A DNA stretch of 45,284 nucleotides from Anaerolineales bacterium UBA6055 (GTDB taxonomy: Bacteria; Chloroflexota; Anaerolineae; Aggregatilineales; Phototrophicaceae). Position numbers and translations under genes: made by a program. Below, piece after piece: positions 1-8,040 of the stretch (its first letter is position 1; the number at the start of each line of letters is the position of its first letter). The notes below the pieces were generated by a model that was given only the letters and a program-made list of their open reading frames with translations, did not search any database and was not told the DNA's origin. Where the stretch lies: the NCBI GenBank assembly GCA_002428985.1, contig DIYL01000028.1:1-45284 (forward strand), read 5' to 3'.

Positions 1-828
1 GATGAGCCGACAGTGACCGCGACAGAAACTGCAAGTGCAACACCAACACAGACATTGACACATACGCCGACTCTAACTGCGACGTTAACTTTTACACCAA
101 CTGTAACCGAGACACTAACTTTTACTCCCACTGAAACTGCTACCAACACTGATACACCGACAGCAACGAATACATCTACACCAACATTAACACCGACAGA
201 GACTCCTTTCCCGACGTCTGTATTTGTGATTATTCCAACGCCAACAGTTGATTCTGATATCGTAATTGCTGAGGATGGTGAGTGTGTGGCTCGGGATGAT
301 TGGGAACTCTATGAAATTCAGAGTGGTGATAATTTGTTATCAATTGCATCAGCTGTTAGTAGTACCATTGAGGAAGTTCGGAATGGTAATTGCTATGATG
401 TTATTCAAGGGGTTTTTGCAGGCGAATTAATCCGTGTACCACAACTCCCAGTTCAGCCTGTAAGTACAGCCCAGCCATTTTTCCTAGTAGATGATGCTAC
501 TTATGAGATTGAAGGGTGTGTAAATGAATTAGTTACTATTTCTTCACCTTTGGCTTTAGATGAACTACAAGGTATTTTTGCTCTACTTGGGAATGCGACG
601 ACGGACGAGTTTGCGTATTATAAGATTGAAATTCGGCCTGAATGGTCAGATCAATATAGTCTATATACGGAGTCTCTATTACCTATCAACGAGGAACTCT
701 TGGCTCTTGTGAATACTGAGATTTTTGGTGATGGTTTACATCGTTTACGCTTGACTGTGATAGATAGCAATAATCAGATTGCCGAAAATGGGGTATGTGA
801 AATTCCTGTTGTATTTGTGTCACCATAG
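1..828 (+). CDS. Secreted/surface LysM protein with Thr/Pro-rich stalk (5' end outside window)
   Basis: The reading frame is already open at base 1, so the N-terminus lies outside the window. About 75 residues of Thr/Pro/Ala-rich repeats (TPT, TAT and TET units) come first and look like an extracellular linker. A LysM-like segment follows around residues 100-150 of the visible part, with the motif EIQSGDNLLSIAS and an ending like GELIRVPQ. LysM domains bind peptidoglycan or related glycans, so a cell-envelope location is likely. The C-terminal 120 residues have no family I recognise and contain a few cysteines. The next gene (an LCP ligase) starts about 70 bp later on the same strand, which fits an envelope-assembly pair. 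The GTG at 13 that could serve as a start lies inside the repeat and is not convincing. Confidence in LysM is moderate to good; the exact role is unknown. Confidence 0.75.
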   Translation, partial: DEPTVTATETASATPTQTLTHTPTLTATLTFTPTVTETLTFTPTETATNTDTPTATNTSTPTLTPTETPFPTSVFVIIPTPTVDSDIVIAEDGECVARDDWELYEIQSGDNLLSIASAVSSTIEEVRNGNCYDVIQGVFAGELIRVPQLPVQPVSTAQPFFLVDDATYEIEGCVNELVTISSPLALDELQGIFALLGNATTDEFAYYKIEIRPEWSDQYSLYTESLLPINEELLALVNTEIFGDGLHRLRLTVIDSNNQIAENGVCEIPVVFVSP

Positions 829-900
829 ATGACTGACCTCGAAAATGGGGAAAATGTAAGCTAAACTGTTCGCTGATTGGCAGAAAATATTGGAGTTTTT

Positions 901-2514
901 ATGCGTTCGGTTCTAGCTCTTTTTCGACTTCTCTTTAAAGCTATCTTGTATTTTATCCCAGTCCTACTAATAGTGATGATTGGTTGGACTGTTGTACAAT
1001 CCATAAACTTGTATTCTGATCAACAAGCAAACCAACAAGTTATTCAAGATCGTGAAAAGCATTATGAAGCAACAGCAACTGCATTAAAATCCTCTGACTC
1101 TGCTTCTGTATCTGATGGAATTCAATTGGTGCAGCAAGTATTTTCAACAAATACACCTGATGCACCTGCACCAACCGAGACACCAGAACCAATTACAGAA
1201 CCGACAGCATTTCCAACACAAATTCCTGTGACAGTAGAGGTGTCTGAAGAGTCAACACCATTTGCTCTGCCGGAGTTTTACTTTCCACGTGAACCAGAAC
1301 CGGGGCTAGTACTAGAGGGAACAGCTGTGCCAACACAAGTTCCTACTGTGCCACGTGAATATGAGCTAGTGAACATTGTTTTGTTAGGTGGGGATGATGA
1401 GCTGACTAATGATAGCTTCCCCCGTACAGATACGATGATTGTAATCTCTGTGAATACAGAGACAGGTAGTGTTGCAATGTTAAGCTTACCTCGTGATATG
1501 TTTGTTTATATCCCGAGTGGGGTTATGGCACGTTTGAATGTTGCCTATGGTATTGGAGACAATATCGGTTGGCAACCAAGTGGTGGTTTTGGTTTACTTC
1601 GAGAGACTATTTTCTATAATTTCGGAATTAATGTCCATTACTATGCTCGTGTCAACTTTAGCCAGTTTGAAACAATAATTGATACATTAGGTGGTGTTGA
1701 TATTGCAGTTGATTGTGCATATCAAGACTATTATCCAGTTGATGATTTTGATCCAAATGCCACGATAGAAGAAAATTATTTTCTGCGGACATTAGATGTT
1801 GGTTATTATACGTTTGATGGATTTGATGCCCTTTGGTATGCACGGACACGTAAAGTTACCGATGATTTTGACCGTGGTCGCCGTCAACAACAATTATTAC
1901 GTTCAATGTGGCGTAAAGCACGTGCAACAGGATTACTTTCGAATTTACCGTCTTTATGGAGCGAATTAACAGAAGTTGTTGAGACAAATATGCCATTTGA
2001 GACAATGTTAGGGTTGTTGCCCTATGTACTCAATTTGGATATTAGTAAGATTGAAAATTTTCATATGATTAGAACTTATCATACAACTCCTTGGCAACCT
2101 CCGAGTGGTGATTTTGTGCAATTACCAGTGTACGAACCTATTGAAATGATGATGCGTGATTTTTATACGCCGCCCACAGTTAACCAATTGACATTAACAG
2201 GTCCTTCCATTGGTGTGTATAATGCGTCTGGAAATGAAAACTGGGATTTAGTAGCCAGTGAAAGACTACGTTGGGAGGGCTTTAATGCTATTGCAATGGG
2301 AAATGCTCAAGCATCTGAAATTTTGCCTTCTAGTCAGATGATTGATCAAGTTGCTTCCGATAAGGGGAGTATTGCACCCAATATCACCAGAGCGCTAAAT
2401 TTGTCTGCGGGACAAGTAGATATTCAACCGAATCCCGATCGTGAATTTGATTATGAAGTGTTCATCGGGCAAGACTATAGCTCTTGTACATTTGCTGTTT
2501 TACCAATCGAATAG
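901..2514 (+). CDS. LytR-CpsA-Psr (LCP) family cell-wall glycopolymer ligase
   Basis: LCP enzymes transfer undecaprenyl-linked glycopolymers onto peptidoglycan outside the membrane. I chose ATG 901 because GGAG sits 5 bases upstream; the frame can be extended to TTG 877 without a good ribosome site. The protein (537 aa) begins with a basic stretch and one membrane helix (IPVLLIVMIGWTVV). A Pro/Thr/Glu-rich linker follows. The LCP domain covers roughly residues 150-350, with VNIVLLGGDD, the PRTDTMIV motif, SLPRDMFV, the DTLGGVDI motif and the Arg-rich WYARTRK...DFDRGRRQQQ segment; these Asp and Arg residues bind the lipid pyrophosphate in the family. The last 100 residues (GPSIGVYNASGNENW) look like a LytR_C domain. 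It ends 8 bp from the convergent FtsK-like gene. Confidence 0.9.
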   Translation: MRSVLALFRLLFKAILYFIPVLLIVMIGWTVVQSINLYSDQQANQQVIQDREKHYEATATALKSSDSASVSDGIQLVQQVFSTNTPDAPAPTETPEPITEPTAFPTQIPVTVEVSEESTPFALPEFYFPREPEPGLVLEGTAVPTQVPTVPREYELVNIVLLGGDDELTNDSFPRTDTMIVISVNTETGSVAMLSLPRDMFVYIPSGVMARLNVAYGIGDNIGWQPSGGFGLLRETIFYNFGINVHYYARVNFSQFETIIDTLGGVDIAVDCAYQDYYPVDDFDPNATIEENYFLRTLDVGYYTFDGFDALWYARTRKVTDDFDRGRRQQQLLRSMWRKARATGLLSNLPSLWSELTEVVETNMPFETMLGLLPYVLNLDISKIENFHMIRTYHTTPWQPPSGDFVQLPVYEPIEMMMRDFYTPPTVNQLTLTGPSIGVYNASGNENWDLVASERLRWEGFNAIAMGNAQASEILPSSQMIDQVASDKGSIAPNITRALNLSAGQVDIQPNPDREFDYEVFIGQDYSSCTFAVLPIE

Positions 2515-2521
2515 AAGCAAA

Positions 2522-4306
2522 TTAGTCTTGAGGATGCTTACCATTGAGCCCTAGATTTTGTGTTAGAGGAATGAATCTTAGCGTGGGATAGTTGGCATCC
2601 TCTATAATTTGCTTTTCTTTAAGCTCTTGAATGATCTGATCAGCTGACTGTGATGGAATACAAAAAACATCACATAATACTCCTTTGCTAATCCATCCTA
2701 AATATGCAGTTAATGCTACTGCTTGTTCAAATTTAATCGTAATCTCTTCAACTTCGCTAATTACTGGGGCTGTTTGGGTAACAGCATGTTCATCATCGCG
2801 AATTTCTTTAGATGCATCGATATCTGCTGAAATAATTGGTTGTGGCTCTACCTGATTGTGTACTAATGTTTCTTGTTGAATGTATTCTTTTTCTTGCTGC
2901 TCTTCAATGATACTTGTACTTAAAGCAATGGTTGATAATTCTTTGCCGAGTTTCTGAGTTGCACGAGCTAATGTCGCTACTGATGGTTTCTTGGGTTTTG
3001 GTGGTGTTGGTGGTGCGACTTCATAATTATCCAGCTCTGGGGGTGGGGTAAGTACACCGGTTACACCTGTTTGCTTAGATGTTTTTGTCTTCTGTATATC
3101 TTGGTAGCGTTGTTTACTTGTTTGTCTCCAATATTCTACAACATTTTTGATCTCAGCGTTGGAAACTGCACACAGTTCGACGGGTACAATGTTATCTGGT
3201 TGTTGATTATTAATTACAAAGGCATCAATAAAACGTAATAGAGACAAGTGAAAATCGGGTATTTGTGAACTTAGATCTTTGCTTGCGGCACGCGTTATAA
3301 CTTTTAAGTTTATATTTTTACGCGAGGTTGTTGGTAAATCGAGGTTGTCTTCGTCGTTGACCGTGATAACAAGATGTATTCCAACAGATAACCCATCTTC
3401 AAGTAATGTTGTTAGTGTTGGTATCCAATTTTCTTTTTGTGTTTGCCATGATTCATCGCTTAATGAATCAAGAATTAAAATGATCCGAGGTAATGTTGTT
3501 TTGCCCTGTGGGGCAACTTGTTTGTTGTATTCTTCAATATTTTTAACCCCCTCATCTTGAATAGATTGTTTACGACGTTGAATCTCTTTAACTAAACCAT
3601 CCATCAAGCGTTGCCCATCACTTGGTTTTGTCAAGATACGACCGAGAGCATGGGGTGCCCCGACAATATATTTATATGCTTCACTGCTTTCCCCTGTGAT
3701 TGCGACACGTAATTCTGATGGGGTGTTCAATGTTACAAGTGTTAGTAGTGTACTACGAATGAAATGCTGTTTGGCGTTATCATTTCCCACGACTAACATA
3801 TGGCCGATACTGTCTATGCTATCAACAACTAATTGTTGTTCTAGTGTTATACCAAGTACAAACGCTAAAGTGGACGGGTGTTTACGAAATGGGCTTCTTA
3901 CTAGTAGTCGACGTAAACTAATTGGACGATGCTCATCTGTGCGAAGCAAAATGCCAACAGCCGTATCTTCTTGGCGTAGTTGGGGCATATACCCGAGTAA
4001 CCAATCTGGATGATTTTCAGCAATTTGTTTTAAACTTTGTTTGATTTCATTTGCCTTTACTGCTCGACGATTATGCATTCGTCCAATATTTCCTGGACGA
4101 GCAACATAGAGCGTATATGAGGGTGTTGGTCGTGCATTGACGATTCGGGCTGGCGTCTCCAGTTCTTCTAGCTCGTGTTGGATTTTTAACATGCGATCTC
4201 GAATTGATCCATCGCCACCAGGTGGAGTGGATCCTTGATCCAAAATATCTGCAATAGCAGGTGTCAACCAATTCAAGCTATCCATGCGACTAAGGAGTTC
4301 GGGCAT
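2522..4306 (-). CDS. FtsK/SpoIIIE-like protein with a degenerate P-loop
   Basis: This 594-aa protein follows the layout of the FtsK motor: a domain with VNARPTPSYTLY...ANEIKQSLKQIA, then LRRLLVRSPFRKHPSTLAFVLG (residues 131-152), then the P-loop position. There it reads VVGNDNAKQHFIRS (172-185), where active FtsK has a GTTGSGKS-type loop, so the Gly-Lys-Ser/Thr core is lost. A Walker-B-like IILILDS remains at 275-281. After a low-complexity linker (about 400-530) there is a C-terminal segment (EQAVALTAYLGW...IIQELKEKQIIED) resembling the FtsK gamma winged helix. No membrane helix is seen. The ATG at 4306 has AGAGG 7-8 bases upstream. I infer an inactive or strongly modified DNA-translocase relative; the true role is unknown. 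An alternative is a type VII-secretion EccC-like ATPase fragment, which is less likely given the winged-helix tail. Confidence 0.6.
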   Translation of the reverse strand: MPELLSRMDSLNWLTPAIADILDQGSTPPGGDGSIRDRMLKIQHELEELETPARIVNARPTPSYTLYVARPGNIGRMHNRRAVKANEIKQSLKQIAENHPDWLLGYMPQLRQEDTAVGILLRTDEHRPISLRRLLVRSPFRKHPSTLAFVLGITLEQQLVVDSIDSIGHMLVVGNDNAKQHFIRSTLLTLVTLNTPSELRVAITGESSEAYKYIVGAPHALGRILTKPSDGQRLMDGLVKEIQRRKQSIQDEGVKNIEEYNKQVAPQGKTTLPRIILILDSLSDESWQTQKENWIPTLTTLLEDGLSVGIHLVITVNDEDNLDLPTTSRKNINLKVITRAASKDLSSQIPDFHLSLLRFIDAFVINNQQPDNIVPVELCAVSNAEIKNVVEYWRQTSKQRYQDIQKTKTSKQTGVTGVLTPPPELDNYEVAPPTPPKPKKPSVATLARATQKLGKELSTIALSTSIIEEQQEKEYIQQETLVHNQVEPQPIISADIDASKEIRDDEHAVTQTAPVISEVEEITIKFEQAVALTAYLGWISKGVLCDVFCIPSQSADQIIQELKEKQIIEDANYPTLRFIPLTQNLGLNGKHPQD

Positions 4307-4463
4307 GGTTAAATCCTCTCACGATGTAAAATAACTCTACACATTATTTATACTGTAACATTTTTCAGACGTGCTAATGGTATGAAATTAGTTAGATAGC
4401 GGTTTGTCGTTTCTAAGTCATGACCCTAGTCATCATACTAGTAGAATGTTATACTTCAAATAT

Positions 4464-4537
4464 CGGGGTATGGCGCAGCCTGGTAGCGCGCTTGCATGGG
4501 GTGTAAGAGGTCCCCGGTTCGAGTCCGGGTACCCCGA
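4464..4537 (+). tRNA. tRNA-Pro (anticodon GGG)
   Basis: The sequence folds as a full cloverleaf. The 7-bp acceptor stem is CGGGGTA with TACCCCG (4530-4536), discriminator A at 4537. The D arm is GCGC with AGCCTGGTA, the anticodon stem is CTTGC/GTAAG with loop ATGGGGT, and the T arm is CCCGG-TTCGAGT-CCGGG. The loop gives anticodon GGG, which reads proline codons. CCA is not encoded. A TATACT box at 4449-4454 sits at the right distance for a -10 element, but no clear -35 is seen. A hairpin terminator follows directly. Confidence 0.96.
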
Positions 4538-4540
4538 CTA

Positions 4541-4568
4541 AAAGCTCATCAACTGCGATGGGCTTTTT
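4541..4568 (+). terminator. Intrinsic terminator after tRNA-Pro
   Basis: A ten-base stem, AAAGCTCATC with GATGGGCTTT (one G-T wobble), has loop AACTGC and ends in a run of five T. It lies between the tRNA and the ribosome-binding site of selD, so it ends or attenuates the tRNA transcript before selD. Confidence 0.75.
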
Positions 4569-4589
4569 CAATTTAGAAAGGAGATGCGA

Positions 4590-5645
4590 ATGGCTCACGA
4601 TGACATTAAGTTGACATCACTCGCGGCGTGTGCTGGTTGAGCATCTAAGCTCAGTCCGAGTGATTTGGCGCAAGTTTTGCGTCCTCTAAAAGGTACATTT
4701 TTACAGGAAGACTTCCCTGATCTGATTGTTGGTTTAGCGGAACCCGATGATTCTGCTGTGTATCGGATTGATGGGAATCGAGCGATTATTTCAACAACTG
4801 ATTTTTTCCCACCGGTTGTTGATTCTCCATATGATTTTGGAGCAATTGCAGCGGCTAATGCCTTAAGTGATGTATATGCAATGGGCGGACGGCCACTGAT
4901 GGCAATTAATTTGGTCGCATTCCCTGATGGATTAGATATGGAGATCCTATCTGAAATATTAAGGGGTGGAGCAGATAAGGTTAAGGAAGCTGGAGCTGTT
5001 ATTGCGGGTGGTCATACAATCACCGATAAAGAACCCAAATACGGGTTATCAGTCACAGGTGAAGTAGAGCTAGATAAGTTGTTACTAAAATCGGGGGCGA
5101 AAGTTGCCGATAAGTTGATTTTGACTAAGCCATTGGGTGTTGGTGTGATTACAACAGCTCTCAAACAAGGTGTCATAGCTGATAATTTTCTACAAAATGC
5201 GGTTCGCTCTATGAGCCGATTGAACAATATTGCTTCGCAATTGGCAGTAAAACATAATGTTCATGCAATGACAGATATAACGGGCTATAGCTTGCTAGGC
5301 CATGGTCATGAAATGGCGCATCTGAGTCATGTAGGGCTAAGGATTGAATTTAATCGCCTAAATTGGTTAGATGGTGCGTTATCTTATGCTGAACAAGATA
5401 TATTCCCTGGGGGAATGAATCGTAACCAAGATTATTTTGCTAAATGGACAAAGTTTGAAGGTAACTTCGCAGATTTTCAGAAGCAGTTACTATTTGACCC
5501 GCAAACTTCAGGTGGCTTGTTAATGGCGGTTGACCCTACCGTTGCTGATGAATTGTTACATGACTTGGTAAGCTACGGTGAAGATGCATTCTATGTGGGC
5601 GATGTGATAGAAGGCGATGGCGAGTTGATTGTCAGGGATGTGTAA
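4590..5645 (+). CDS. selD: Selenide, water dikinase SelD, selenoprotein with Sec17 (UGA at 4638-4640)
   Basis: SelD makes selenophosphate from selenide and ATP, the selenium donor for Sec-tRNA and selenouridine. The real start is ATG 4590, with AAAGGAG at 4577-4583. Translating from there gives LTSLAACAG, then an in-frame TGA, then ASKLSPSDLAQVL. The TGA is codon 17 and the lysine is codon 20, exactly the positions of catalytic Cys17 and Lys20 in E. coli SelD. The stop is therefore best read as selenocysteine, giving a 351-aa protein. A naive gene call would start at TTG 4665 and lose the catalytic N-terminus. The rest is a typical AIRS-type ATP-binding enzyme: ISTTDFFPPVVD, ANALSDVYAMGG, AGGHTI, TDITGYSLLGHGHEMA and FDPQTSGGLL. 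A candidate SECIS hairpin follows the UGA. Sec-containing SelD is known in other bacteria. SelA, SelB and SelC are not in the window. Confidence 0.93.
4667..4684 (+). promoter_or_regulatory. Candidate bacterial SECIS hairpin in selD
   Basis: Inside the selD coding sequence, CGCAA pairs with TTGCG around a three-base loop GTT (4674-4676). The stem is extended by GG/CC across one bulged T. The loop begins 34 bases after the last base of the UGA and has G as its first base. These are the known rules for bacterial SECIS elements (short apical loop with G in the first two positions, roughly 16-37 nt downstream). A second small hairpin, TGAGC-ATCTAA-GCTCA (4638-4653), includes the UGA itself. Pairing was done by eye. 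Confidence 0.6.
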
Positions 5646-5742
5646 CCTACTCATAATAGAGTTGGTACAAAAGTTGTATTTATTTTTGATGTAATTGTAA
5701 TTAAGATTGCAATGTGGCTTACATATAAAAGGATTGTACATA

Positions 5743-6456
5743 ATGCGTAAAATCTTGATGGCTTTGTTCGTATTGTCTGCGTTTGTTGTTATAAACGTTG
5801 CTCAAGATGATGAAATGAGCATGGCAAATATTCGTGTTGTTCATCTTTCATCTGATGCAGGTGAAGTTGATGTTTATGTCAATCAAGGGGACACTTTGAT
5901 TCTTCAGGAAATCTTTGACTTTTCTGAAATTAGCGATTGGATTGAATTAGAGCCTGCTACATATTCAATTGCTGTTGTACCCACTGGTGGGGAACTCGAG
6001 GATGCAGTTTTAGAAGCTGATTTAGAACTGGCTAGTGGTGAATGGTTTACGATAGCTGCCATCGGGGAAGTTGAGAAAGAAACCCTCAGCTTACAAGTTC
6101 TTGAAGAGGATTATAGTACATTGGATGTTTTTCAATCCCGCTTAAGTATTTTCCATGCGTTACCTAATTACGATCCGGTCAATGTATTGGTTAATGATGT
6201 TGAGCTTATTCGATATCTTGGTTATCCTGGATTTTGGGGGCCTGATAGTGATGGTTTTATTAGCTTTGACTTATTATCGCAAACCAGTGCTATCCGTTTA
6301 GAACAGGAAGATGGAACTGTTACGGTTGAGCTAGAAGATGTCGTATTGGGTGGTAATCGCCACTATTTCCTTGCGATTGCCGGTGTTGCAAGTGATCCGC
6401 AGTTTGTTTTTGTTTCTGCTGATCTGGAGTCATCAGAGGTTCTAGAAAGCGAATAG
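5743..6456 (+). CDS. Secreted DUF4397-domain protein
   Basis: The likely start is ATG 5743, preceded by AAAAGG about ten bases upstream; an in-frame TTG at 5707 would add 12 residues ahead of the signal peptide. The 237-aa product begins with a signal peptide (MRKILMALFVLSAFVVINVA). Two related halves follow: ANIRVVHLSSDAGEVDVYVN...YSIAVVPTG, and RLSIFHALPNYDPVNVLVN. This RVVHLSPDA...VDVYVNG pattern is characteristic of DUF4397, a beta-sandwich domain of extracellular proteins with unknown function. No cell-wall anchor is visible. It stands alone between selD and the convergent cyclase gene. Confidence 0.8.
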   Translation: MRKILMALFVLSAFVVINVAQDDEMSMANIRVVHLSSDAGEVDVYVNQGDTLILQEIFDFSEISDWIELEPATYSIAVVPTGGELEDAVLEADLELASGEWFTIAAIGEVEKETLSLQVLEEDYSTLDVFQSRLSIFHALPNYDPVNVLVNDVELIRYLGYPGFWGPDSDGFISFDLLSQTSAIRLEQEDGTVTVELEDVVLGGNRHYFLAIAGVASDPQFVFVSADLESSEVLESE

Positions 6457-6494
6457 CACTAAACAGAGGCTTAAAAGTAGGGATAGGTAGACTG

Positions 6495-7967
6495 CTATTT
6501 GTCCCTACGACTATCCAGTAAATAGGTTTTAATTGCTCCAATCCCTTTCACCTGAATATCTCCACGTTCCTCGAAATTGAAATTTGAGTTAGATTTCTTA
6601 TAGACGGCATCGGTTACTTGAAGGTATCCCTCAAGTCCCGAAGATTCCATACGGCTGGCAGTATTCACAGTGTCACCCCAAAGGTCATAGATAAATTTGT
6701 TTCGTCCAATAACACCCGCAACCACTGGTCCACAATCAATTCCGATACGAATTGATAGGTTATGCCCCCACTTTTCATTAACATTGTGTATAGCGTGGTT
6801 CATATCAATTCCCATTTGAACAATGGATTCGACATGGTTTGTGTTAGGTACGGATAACCCTCCGACTACGAGATAGGCATCACCAATTGTCTTTATTTTC
6901 TCTAAATCATGATGGATGGCTAACTGGTCAAAACGTGTAAATATTGTGTTGAGCAAAGCAACAAGTTTATGTGGTGGGGTATTGCGTGATAATTCGGTGA
7001 ATCCGACAATATCTGCGAATAATACGGACACTTCGTTAACACTTTCGGCGATTGTTGCCTCATTGTTTTTTAATCGCTCTGCAATACGCTTGGGTAAAAT
7101 ATTGAGCAAAAGTTTTTCCGATTTGTTGTGTTCGGCTTCAATGGTTTGTTTTGCACTTAGTAGATCGAGTTCTAATTGTTTCTGATCTGTTATGTCTTGA
7201 ATACTGATTGCGGCAAAACTTCTTTCTTCGATGATACGGTTACCAATGGGCTCATATTGAACATAAAAGTAGCGAGCAGTTTGCTCATCTATCCCTTCGA
7301 AATTATAGTTTCTCCCCTTTTGCAAGAGATTGTGGGCTTCTTGCCAATGTTGCCGGATTTGTTTTGCAAATTCTGGGAAAATTCGACGTAATAGGTTATG
7401 CAATTTACGCCCGTTAAGTTCATCTTCGCGTGCGAGTTGCCAACCGCTCAGCGTCCCATTTGTACGCATGACATTACCTTCTGCATCAAGTAGACAGATG
7501 AGTTGAGGTATTGCTTCTGTGGTAGCTGACCATTCATGTTCTGATTGATTCATTTGTTGTAAGCTATCGCGTAGCTTATTTTCAAGTTCAATGATACGCC
7601 GTCCAATTTGGATTCTTGCATTCAATTCACGTTTGTCAAATGGCTTTATCATGAAATCATCCACACCTGATTCTAAACCCTCTACCATATCATTCATACC
7701 ATCTCGCGCAGTTAACATGATGATGTAGATGTATCTTTCTGTGAATTTTTTTCGAATAATGGATGCTAATTCAATCCCATCCATTCCTGGCATCATCCAA
7801 TCTAGGATCACTAGTTGTATTGGCAGATTCTCTAAAGCATTTAATGCCTCAGGTGCATCTTCTACAGCTGTTACACTGTAATTTAATTCGGATAAACTAC
7901 TTTCTGTAATGGCTCGAATGGTCGGCGAATCGTCAACAACTAGTATATGCATTGATCTAGTACTCAC
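6495..7967 (-). CDS. Response regulator-PAS-class III adenylate cyclase
   Basis: This 490-aa three-domain protein is predicted to make cyclic AMP in response to phosphorylation. Residues 7-125 are a receiver domain with acidic pair D12-D13, phosphoacceptor D56 (LVILDWMMPGMDG), T86 and K108. A PAS-like region covers about 150-260. The cyclase domain (about 285-480) is complete: metal ligands D319 (FADIVGF) and D363, and transition-state N435 and R439. The substrate pair is K359 and D428, the adenine-selecting pair; guanylate cyclases have Glu and Cys here. So cAMP rather than cGMP is predicted. No membrane segment is seen, so it is probably cytosolic. GTG 7967 and ATG 7952 are both possible starts and neither has a clear ribosome site. 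A partner histidine kinase is not in the window. Confidence 0.9.
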   Translation of the reverse strand: MSTRSMHILVVDDSPTIRAITESSLSELNYSVTAVEDAPEALNALENLPIQLVILDWMMPGMDGIELASIIRKKFTERYIYIIMLTARDGMNDMVEGLESGVDDFMIKPFDKRELNARIQIGRRIIELENKLRDSLQQMNQSEHEWSATTEAIPQLICLLDAEGNVMRTNGTLSGWQLAREDELNGRKLHNLLRRIFPEFAKQIRQHWQEAHNLLQKGRNYNFEGIDEQTARYFYVQYEPIGNRIIEERSFAAISIQDITDQKQLELDLLSAKQTIEAEHNKSEKLLLNILPKRIAERLKNNEATIAESVNEVSVLFADIVGFTELSRNTPPHKLVALLNTIFTRFDQLAIHHDLEKIKTIGDAYLVVGGLSVPNTNHVESIVQMGIDMNHAIHNVNEKWGHNLSIRIGIDCGPVVAGVIGRNKFIYDLWGDTVNTASRMESSGLEGYLQVTDAVYKKSNSNFNFEERGDIQVKGIGAIKTYLLDSRRDK

Positions 7968-7977
7968 TATATATATG

Positions 7978-8007
7978 TGTCAAGCTTTTATTTCTTGTGT
8001 CTATAAT
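7978..8007 (+). promoter_or_regulatory. Candidate promoter for tex
   Basis: A perfect TATAAT lies at 8002-8007 in the divergent gap between the cyclase gene and tex. A weak -35-like TGTCAA (7978-7983) is 18 bases upstream. Transcription would begin near 8014, about 27 bases before the coding region. This is by eye only; the -35 match is poor. Confidence 0.4.
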
Positions 8008-8040
8008 ATATTCTTTATTGTGATTTAGACAGAATTCAAA

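Noticed and set aside
1658..1849. 63-aa frame on the minus strand inside the LCP gene
   Set aside because: It is a His/Gln-rich shadow of the LCP coding frame with no ribosome site; the same holds for the other short antisense frames inside named genes.
4638..4640. TGA inside the selD frame read as a premature stop (pseudogene)
   Set aside because: The codon sits at the catalytic Cys17 position, the frame continues with conserved SelD sequence, the ribosome site is upstream at 4577-4583, and a SECIS-like hairpin follows.
6477..6508. Hairpin GTAGGGA...TCCCTAC as terminator after the DUF4397 gene
   Set aside because: It runs into the last codons of the convergent cyclase gene, has an 18-base loop and has no T-run.
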